Source: Megachile rotundata (Eukaryota > Arthropoda > Insecta > Hymenoptera > Megachilidae). From it: a stretch of 64,000 nucleotides of DNA. A program made the position numbers and the translations under genes. The notes under the pieces were generated by a model. It did not search any database and had not been told where the DNA came from. It was given only the letters and a program-made list of their open reading frames with translations. Positions 55,611 to 64,000 of the stretch are shown here, in pieces. The DNA is taken from contig NC_134993.1 of assembly GCF_050947335.1 (NCBI RefSeq), positions 8,866,001 to 8,930,000 on the forward strand. Reading direction: 5' to 3'. The first letter of the stretch is position 1. Every line of letters begins with the position of its first letter.

Positions 55611-56419
55611 AGCTTGCATTTTTTCACGCAGAATATGATATCCGAATGAAAAATATGGGCTTAGGAAAAAAGAGATGACCCTGAAATAACCTTGAAGATG
55701 CATTAAAAGGTTGGTAACATCATTTGACTCCACACTAGAAATTCTAAAAGACATGTCCATTTTTCTTAAACACACGTTTTCAAGATTTTATACCATGTCA
55801 ACTTAAATGGGACACCCTGTATTATTTTAATTATGAATTCTAGTAAACGGAAGCAAATGCTTGATGATTGCTTATCTACATTTATTTTGATATTGTGTAA
55901 TAAATACACCGAGAACAACTGAATGACGACAGATCTGATAACAGCGTTATTTATTGGCAGAGGTTAGTATATCACATTTCAGCACGACTGAAGTTCTGCT
56001 CCCTATAATGAAACTTGTAACATGAAAGGATAAGGATACATCTATTGACCGATCATTTCGGTATCCATCAATGTCAGTACCCAAAATTTCGATAAAGTTA
56101 GAAGTGTATGTATAGTGCGAAATGGATATTTGTATAAAGAGGGATTCTTGAATTTTATTCTTTCGGACACGTGTATGAACTTGCGTAGAGATAGAATCAT
56201 ACAATACAATACTAATATAAAAAGAGATAAATTCTACAATTATAGCGTGTTGTGATTATGTTAGTTATACTTTAATGTATCGATTTGTAAATTTTTATGT
56301 TCTGTGCATTTAATTCGAAAAGTCCTTTGAACAGTTTTCTGAATTTTCAGATTTCTAAATTATCAAGCTTTCAAGATTTGGATCTCTTAAACTTCCATGT
56401 AAAATTTCTAAATTACAAA

Positions 56420-57590
56420 AATTCTGAATTTCTAAGCTCTGAACTTCCAAATTCCCAAATCTCCAAATTCTCAAATTTTGAATTTCCCAAAACTCAAGCC
56501 CCCAAACCCCCAAATCCTCAAATCCTCAAAACCCCAAATTCCCAAATTTCCAAATTCCCAAATTCCCAAATTCCCAAATTTCCAAATCCCCAAATCCCCA
56601 AATCCTCAAATCCTCAAATCCTCAAATCCTCAAATCCCCAAATTCCCAAATTCCTAAATTTCCCAAATCCCCAAGCCCCCAAACCCCCAAATCCTCAAAT
56701 CCTCAAAACCCCAAATTCCTAAATTCCCAAATTCCCAAATTCCCAAATTCCCAAATTCCCAAATTCCCAAATTCCCAAATCCCCAAATTCCCAAATTCCC
56801 AAATCTCCAAATTCCCAAATTCCCAAATTCCCAAATTCTCAAATCCCCAAGTTCTCAAATCCCCAAATCGCCAAATCCCCAAATCCCCAAATCTCCAAAT
56901 CCCCAAATCCTCAAATCCTCAAATCCCCAAATTCCCAAATTCCTAAATTTCCCAAATCCCCAAGCCCCCAAACCCCCAAATCCTCAAATCCTCAAAACCC
57001 CAAATTCCCAAATTCCCAAATTCCCAAATTCCCAAATTCCCAAATTCCCAAATTCCCAAATCCCCAAATCCCCAAATTTCCAAATCCCCAAATCCCCAAA
57101 TCCCCAAATCCCCAAATCCCCAAATCCTCAAATTCACAAATCCCCAAATTCCCAAATTCCCAAATCTCCAAATTCCCAAATTCCCAAATTCCCAAATTCC
57201 CAAATTCCCAAATTCTCAAATCCCCAAGTTCTTAAATCCCCAAATCCCCAAATCCCCAAATCCCCAAATCTCCAAATCCCCAAATCCTCAAATCCTCAAA
57301 TCCCCAAATTCCTAAATTCCTAAATTTCCAAATTCCCAAATTCCCAAATTCCCAAATTCCCAAATTCTCAAATTTCCAAATTCTCAAATTCCTTAATCTC
57401 CAAATTCTCAAATTTTGAATTTCCCAAATCCCCAAATCCTCAAATCTTCAAATTTCAAAATTATCAAAATCCCCAAATTCTTAAATTTTGAATTTTCTAA
57501 ATTCCCAAACTCCCAAATCCTCCAAATTCCTAAATTCCCAAGTCCATAAATTTCCAAACGTCAAAATCCCGAAATTTCCAAACTCCCAAT
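56420..57590. repeat. 8-bp array, CAAATCCC/CAAATTCC, with ~290-bp higher order
   Basis: Hundreds of bp of CCCAAATT, CCCAAATC and CTCAAATC octamers. The block CCCCAAGCCCCCAAACCCCC recurs at about 56670 and 56960, with a related start near 56495. Long frames on both strands are by-products of the 24-bp period. Confidence 0.93.
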
Positions 57591-57599
57591 TTGTACAAA

Positions 57600-58340
57600 T
57601 GAAAAATTAAAAATTTTCAAATATACAAGTTCTAAAACTACTCCGCCAGATATGATCCGCCATTTATCAATAACTGGCAAGAAGCAAGATTGTCATCGAA
57701 ACTTCATTAATCTCTATTCCGAGAAGTGGCAGAACTTACCGATGGCTAACAGAGATACTATAAATCCAAATGTGGGTACCAATTTACCAGAGGATTAGGA
57801 TTACAATCTCAGCATGTGCTGCCAAGAGAGTTTGTCTAAAATTTCAACCAATCTAACTCCACGAGTTCTGTTACAACTCTGCACGACCTTTTTGAATATT
57901 ATTGCAAGTTTAACACCGTCTACTTTAAGAAACTTTTTTCAATTTCCAGCCGCGAATTGTGCAATTTCAATTTTCGTAATTGGAAACGTAGTTTCAGAAG
58001 CTGCTGCGCTGCTCTGGCAGTTTCTGGTACATCGAAACAATTATATGTATACCTCGTTATATGATACGTAAGTAATAACTTTAAATTGCTTGCTGTAGAA
58101 TAGACTTCAACCTAAATTACATACTGTAAAATAGATTTTAATCTAAATTACATGCTGTAGAATTTCAATTTAAATCGTATTCTGTAGAGTAAATTTTAAT
58201 TTAAATTACATACTGCAGAATTTAAAAGTTGCTAATAAATTACATACTGTAGAATTTAAAATTCACTATAGTTAGTTAAAAATGGCGATAACTACTGTTT
58301 AGGGAAGAATGGAACTAAAATTGAAAAACAAAAACTAATA
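57600..58340. other. Unassigned stretch
   Basis: A plus frame at 57814-58071 is open and hydrophobic in part, but no homology or splice support is seen. A short tract with CATACTGTAGAAT-like text recurs at 58105-58255 about every 45 bp. Confidence 0.35.
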
Positions 58341-58344
58341 AACA

Positions 58345-59495
58345 TATCTTTTTCCTGCTTTCTACATTTTTAAATTAATAAAGCATGAACGATTATTTTG
58401 AGAAATCAAGAATGATATATTCGTTATTTGAATTCCTTCTATATTGTGTTTGAACATTTTTCATATTATTAATAATGACAAAAGATAGATGTACTCTTTA
58501 GAGAAGAATAAAAGTTAAGGTGCGATAAAAATAACACCTCTTTCTCCACAGACGCTTTTAGACAATTCAGTTTTCATATCTGCATGAAAATAACCGCTCT
58601 GTTCCGTTGATCGATACCAAGACATGAAGAGGTTAAACCGAATCGCTAATTCAGATCACTCAAGTTTTCTACCATCTCGACTCTCTCGTTGATATTCATA
58701 GTTAAACTATTCGTATTAAACCAACCACTTGTTAGAGCGTTCTCAGATATCTTTACAAGTTCCTACGGTTAATTTCAATAAATCATGTACAGTTTATAGG
58801 TTACGTTCTGTTTTGGAAAACGCGGTTGGAGACGAAAGTAACGTGTCGCTATGGGGACGAAAAAAACTGTAAAAACTGTACCAAGGGTGATGTATTATAC
58901 GCGTCATAACTGTAATTGGGAATAGATAAATAAACCACGTACTCGATACCAAAGAAATGCTCGAAGCTAGTTACGCGTTCTATTTTTCGTTATTTAAATG
59001 TACAGGTATTGTTTTTATCGTTGCTTAAAATATAGTATTGTAATCGTACCCTGTGAGTGCTGTAAACATTACTTTAAAGGCACTGCGTTGTTTTATAGAG
59101 CGTCTTTTGCTTTAGTCGTCAATGGACGCTGCGCCGAAAGACAATATGTAGGCGCCTTTTGAAACCGAAACATGTACTATCAATCATAAGACTTACAATA
59201 TGTGTATTTAATTATTTCTTGTTATTGTTCTTTATAATAGAAATCATATTTGCGTTAAAAATAGTATTTTTAGTTAATTCTCTATAATGTGATACTAGCC
59301 TCATCCTGATGATCAGAAACAAGTAACTACGGAAAGATATAGTTCTTAGACTATTTACCACGGAGTACGAGTCAAGTGATAGACCGATAAACATAGTTTC
59401 TTATACTTCTGGTTTTTATATCATTGAAAGGTGGTTGGCAAATAGGTCAAATGTAAACATAACACTTTCGTTACGCTCTCTTTCACATAACCTAG
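58345..59495. mobile_element. Dispersed ~1.1-kb repeat, copy 2
   Basis: Direct partner of 40845-41965, similar over most of its length, with small insertions and deletions near 59240-59340. Non-coding. Confidence 0.65.
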
Positions 59496-59499
59496 AAAA

Positions 59500-60340
59500 T
59501 GTATCCAATATGATCTAATACTTTAAAATGAAATAATGTATCTTTTACACCTATTATTTGAAAATTAAATAATCTGCTATTACAAAGTGAATAATATGAA
59601 CAAGTACTTTACTTATTAAAAGTGGAACTAATAAAATTTTAGTAGTTAAAAGTATTAGTTAAAAATAATTATATGTTAATATTCATAATCATACTTAAAA
59701 AACATCTGAAAATATTTGAAAATATTTAAGAGAAAAAAATACTTGAAACACTAATTTTATGAATTCATAAAAAAGTAACTATTTCATTCGTTTCTACGTC
59801 ATAATAGTAAGGACATTTGAATTTCGATGCATTCAATTTACTATAACGTATTGCATATGTACCTATTTATAGATGGAAATGTTATTGACTGTTATTGATA
59901 CAAAGAATGAATCTATATGCTAATGTATCTCCTACTCCCTTTTTATCTATTTCTCCAATTTATTTTCAATCTAAACGTACATTCTATACTGTCTGTGTCG
60001 CGTACAGAAGCCATTTTGATTGGCGCATATAAAAATTCGATAACAAACATTTGAAGAGTTGACGAAGTATAAACTTAATTAAACGTGTTTGTTTAATGAA
60101 AAGTAAATAGCGCACGCAAGGAGGAAAATTTTCTATGCTCGTTTGAAACAAGGCAATAGAGATCCTTCAATTGATTGTGTTATAAACGTTTCAGTGGAGA
60201 ATAAAATGTAGCTTTCTGTATAATAAAATTTTTACAAACGAGAAAATTTATGTAGTATTCCCATTTTGGGGGACTTAAATTAGTTTAATAATAAGAAGGT
60301 GATTGTTATTTCATTTATTTAATAAGGAGTACTTAAGAAA
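59500..60340. other. AT-rich stretch, nothing recognised
   Basis: No gene or clear repeat. Confidence 0.4.
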
Positions 60341-60344
60341 TACT

Positions 60345-60925
60345 TAAAAATCGGCCATTCTAGTAAATCACAGGCAGCCATTTTGTTTTGCATACACAAG
60401 TTAACAGAAATCTAATGTAATCATCTCTCATCAAATTTTAATTTGAAAATTTTTGTGTCATTATCTTTATTTTGCAATATTTTCACGTCTTCAAATGATT
60501 TTACATTTTCTACACGTCGAGGTCGGCCATTTTAATAACTAACGGTCAGCCATTTTGTGTTACATGCAAGACTTAAAAGAAATCTAGCGTAGTCATCTTT
60601 TATCTACTCTTAACCTTGAAATTTTTGTGTTATAATCTACATTTTGTTATATTTTCATGTCATCACATAATATTAAATTTTCTACACATCGAGATCGGCC
60701 ATTTTAATAACAAACGGTCAGCCATTTTGTGTTACATGCAAGACTTAAACGAAATCTAGCGTAGTCATCTTTTATCTACTCTTAACCTTGAAATTTTTGT
60801 GTTATAATCTACATTTTGTTATATTTTCATGTCTTCACATAATATTAAATTTTCTACACATCCAGGTCGGCCATTTTAGTGTCAGATGGTCAGCCATTTT
60901 GTATTACAAAACTTAAAATTGTAGC
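60345..60925. repeat. ~172-bp tandem repeat, about 3.5 copies
   Basis: GGTCAGCCATTTTGTGTTAC recurs at about 60544 and 60715, with diverged forms near 60372 and 60888. Two TCGGCCATTTTAATAAC-type motifs fall in each unit. The middle copies are nearly identical (GCGTAGTCATCTTTTATCTA). Confidence 0.88.
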
Positions 60926-60929
60926 ATAA

Positions 60930-63046
60930 CCTTTCATCACAAGTTAACCTTCGTTATATACCATAATCCTTAACAGTAATTTTATGCCTCACACTTTCGT
61001 ATTAGTCGAAATTTGCTTATCAACACATAAGCTAACCTTAAAAAGACTATGCAAAGAAACAATTCAGATTTAACGCAATAAGGCTATATTATATGACGTT
61101 TCCAGGAATCTAAAGCAGGAGAAGTGGCAATGACTGACAACGAGATGTAAATCCGTTTAACGGTATAATACGACCGTTGTAAATATCTCTTTCCGACAGG
61201 GACAAATGGCGCAGGAACTGGTTACGAATGCAAATCAAATTTATCTTCAAAGTTTAAACGCGGCCGTTTAATTCCCGTACGTTAAATCACTTTAAGCAAC
61301 AAATTCGGTATTCAATGCAAAGCAGATCGATATTGCACGACAAAAAAGAAAAGCATCGACGCAGCCTAGCGAAAATTAATCCCCTAGCAGTCGACCATCG
61401 AACAATGTCGTCGAAGGTCGATACCGGGTCAATTTTGACCCATATCCTCGAACTTTCATATCGATGAAACAAAATTGCGAACTACGTTGTAATCCTGCGT
61501 GCGTTGGTGCGATCTCTTTCACATTTTTCGTTCCATTTTTTTCATTAAGCTCGGAGTATTTTCGCAGAAAGTATTCTGTCATTTGCATTTAATCCAACTT
61601 TTTACTGCCTTGAAATTGTATACATATTGCATTTATTCTTCCTCGAAACTTGCGGATCCGAGAATACCTTTCTCAGAATTACACCTCAGAATGTTTCGCT
61701 GTACCTCAAGAATCTTAACTTGAAGCGGAACATAAAGTATGCATGCTCTTTATCTCGGTAATTACTGGTCCTTACATTATAATGCAAAATTGAGAGGGTC
61801 TCCGGAAACGCGTTTCTGCTACATTATTCAACTCACCTTTCTTCAAATTCACTAATTCAGGGAAGTTAAACGTATACCATAAAATTCAGGGTACTGGGAT
61901 CCCACTCACGTGATTGGACGACAGGGTGTTCAACCCATTCATTCAAATTTCATTTGAACCACATGTCTGACTGATGATTGATGACACTAAACGTTTGTTC
62001 AACATCCACATCTAAACCAATAATTTTTCATCAGATCTTACCAAATACCTTCATCAAAATTTATTACATGTCATAGTTTTAAAATAGTTAGAACAAGTGT
62101 CCATCGCTTCAGAATAGTCAGTACTATTCATAGTTTCAAAATAGTTAATATAATAAGTGATTCTTGTGATTCATAATACCTGTGCTAGATACGAGGATCA
62201 TCCACACATGGACTTATCTTAATCTTAAACGTTATGACGCAATTACTCGTGACTCGCGATTCAAAGAAACTTCCCCTAAATTAAATTCGTAAGATAGCGT
62301 CCAAAGAAATATTTGCACAAGATGGATCGAGTTGCATAGGTTGCACGATAAGCACGTTTAGAAACGATTTCGGTGTTGGTACACTTCGGGGACACATTCT
62401 TCGAGGCTAGATTGTGCCAAGAATAATTCTACAGTCTTAGAAGCATTAGCAAATATCGATCGTTCATTCTGCCCCAGTCCACAATGTAATTTAGTGGCAC
62501 GCGATATCTCGAGTGTTATGGTTACGCGTTAATGCCCGTCACGTTGCCGAGGTTTACGCAGCGGATACACGGATCTACTGTGTAAAATTTGCAAACTGTC
62601 GGTAACTCGCGCGAAATCGATCAGAAACTTGCGTGCATTAGAACGAAGTTAATTAATTTATGCCGGGTTAAGAGCAGAGGCGATTTCGGTGCTTTGATCA
62701 AATATCGGTACGCCATTTATGGGGCTTGGATATACGGAGCTAACTGTGGTAGACTCCTGAGGGATTGTGTTACCGTTACTTGAGAATAAATTTCTGAAAA
62801 GTCCCGACGTGATGTATGTTGTGTTCTGAAATATTTTATCAGGGACCTCTGAGTAACATTTAGAAGGTTAAATTGTTTACTGAAAAATTATTAAGAAAGA
62901 TTGAAAACTGAACTGAGAAGCCTTCGCAAGCCTTGACCTCATGTTATCAAAAACACCCTCCGTTACAAGGTTAAAGTCGACTGTCCTTTAGTTCTTCTTC
63001 TTTAATAATCTTCTTAATATCTTATTAATATCTTAATATCTTATTA
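60930..63046. other. Single-copy stretch, no gene recognised
   Basis: Base composition is more even at 61200-61700 and 62250-62800, which may mark a regulatory region or distant exons, but no frame there resembles a protein and no splice-bounded exon can be supported. Confidence 0.35.
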
Positions 63047-63967
63047 AGAAGATATTAAGAAAGATCAAAGTTATAAAGAAAGATCAGTATGTACAGATAT
63101 TAACTTATGAGCTGGCGCGTGAAAGTAAAATAAGCTCTCTAACGCTTCGTTACATTTCGGCAAATACGAATAATGACAATAACAACTGCAGCAATTCGCA
63201 CTATCTCTCGAGACGTTTGCCCGCCATTTTTCGCCTAATTGGCGACCGCGAGAGCCAACACTACCGCCGAAAATACGTGTGAGCCGTCCATTTTAATATT
63301 CCAATTGGATCCGTAGCTCTTCTAAACACCTGGGTCAGCCTCTTTACGCGCCAACTCGTGGGTTGACGTCTGTACACTGCAATTTCCCCGGAAATCTGAA
63401 CTTTGCCATAGGCATAGTGTTTATATTAATTACTCGTTTTAGTATTGAAGCGGACATATAGGCACGACTGTTCCCCCTGCATCCTCCCTATATAATATAA
63501 TCTAACCTAATCACATTGTTATGTTGGCGCTCTGTCCTTTAGCTCTGAACCCAACAAAAATAAGTTTATTTTGTCGCACATTTTCACAATCTCTTTCTAA
63601 ACAGAACTAATGCTTGTACGCGAATGTTAGACAGTATATATTATGAAGTGCGTTTCTCTCAGGTAAAATAGGTTCCTTGGTTTTTATGGGAAGAAGTTCG
63701 ACATTTAAGTTTGAGAATTTGGAAATTTATTTTTAATAAGATTCGTGGTAACCTAGTTACCTAGTTTTCTAGATAGGTGCGTTATGCATAGTTCAGTCAG
63801 TATTGTTACAACATTAAAACAAATACAGAGTGATGAAATGTTACGCAGTGTTTGTATTTGGCGATCATCAATTGTGTAGATTTTAATTAGAATTAAACTG
63901 AATATCTACTCCCAGTTGATATATGAGTATGGTTTACAATATTTGAACTGCGGCATGCGTCACGAAT
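63047..63967. repeat. Dispersed ~0.9-kb repeat, copy 2 (inverted)
   Basis: Reverse-complement partner of 50327-51243. It contains the second MITE at 63090-63376 and palindromic GGTTACC/ACCTAGTTTTCTAGATAGGT text near 63750. Confidence 0.85.
63090..63376. mobile_element. ~287-bp MITE, copy 2
   Basis: Ends TGTACAGATATTAACTTATG and GGTTGACGTCTGTACA match the 50916-51205 element in inverse orientation. The left end has decayed more than the right. Confidence 0.72.
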
Positions 63968-64000
63968 TCGCATTTAAGTTTAAGAATTTGGAAATTTATT

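Noticed and set aside
56297..57435. Several frames of 62-141 codons over the CAAATCCC array
   Set aside because: Array by-products with no splice sites or composition of a real protein.
1..64000. CRISPR array, bacterial operon or tRNA/rRNA genes
   Set aside because: The regular repeats lack unique spacers of constant length, gene structure is intron-rich eukaryotic, and no tRNA cloverleaf or rRNA core was seen.

Overview
The window looks like AT-rich genomic DNA from an insect. Coding exons are short and widely spaced, with GT..AG introns. The two kinds of gene that can be recognised are a neuropeptide GPCR and a cluster of secreted lipases of the phospholipase A1 type. Similarity to the Drosophila RYamide receptor, the style of the lipase cluster and the many octamer tandem arrays suggest Hymenoptera (bee, wasp or ant). 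That placement is an inference.

The backbone is one gene on the minus strand, a RYamide (neuropeptide Y-like) receptor. Its six coding exons lie at 51826-51449, 39828-39578, 37484-37325, 4636-4568, 2910-2664 and 2282-2083. Every junction keeps frame, giving 434 residues. The coding span covers almost 50 kb, mostly introns of 11.6, 2.1, 32.7, 1.7 and 0.4 kb.

The 32.7-kb intron 3 holds three tandem lipase genes on the opposite (plus) strand: A (11678-15573), B (20873-24762) and C (26071-30156). Each has seven exons with matching phases, a signal peptide, a GHSLG serine motif, GLDPAGP and CSHHR. In all three a TATA-like box starts exactly 62 bp before the start codon. Much of the non-coding sequence is shared between copies and looks better conserved than the middles of exons 3 and 4. 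That pattern suggests recent duplication plus fast coding change. Intron 1 of the receptor holds a further plus-strand gene (48436-48837) for a small secreted Ser/Glu/Lys-rich protein of unknown function.

The remaining sequence is mostly repeats. There are many tandem arrays with an 8-bp period (about 6.7, 10.6, 27.6, 32.1, 34.2, 47.6, 54.8 and 56.5 kb). There are longer tandem repeats (30, ~146, ~158, ~172, ~260 and ~290 bp) and several inverted-repeat or foldback elements (0.7, 7.6, 18.5, 36.5, 38.8, 42.3, 50.9, 52.3 and 63.1 kb). Dispersed ~1-kb repeats pair 30.4 with 45.9 kb, 40.85 with 58.35 kb, and 50.3 with 63.0 kb (the last inverted). A broken mariner-type transposase lies near 43 kb. 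Beyond the receptor exons, 1-2012 and 51.9-64 kb contain no gene I can support.
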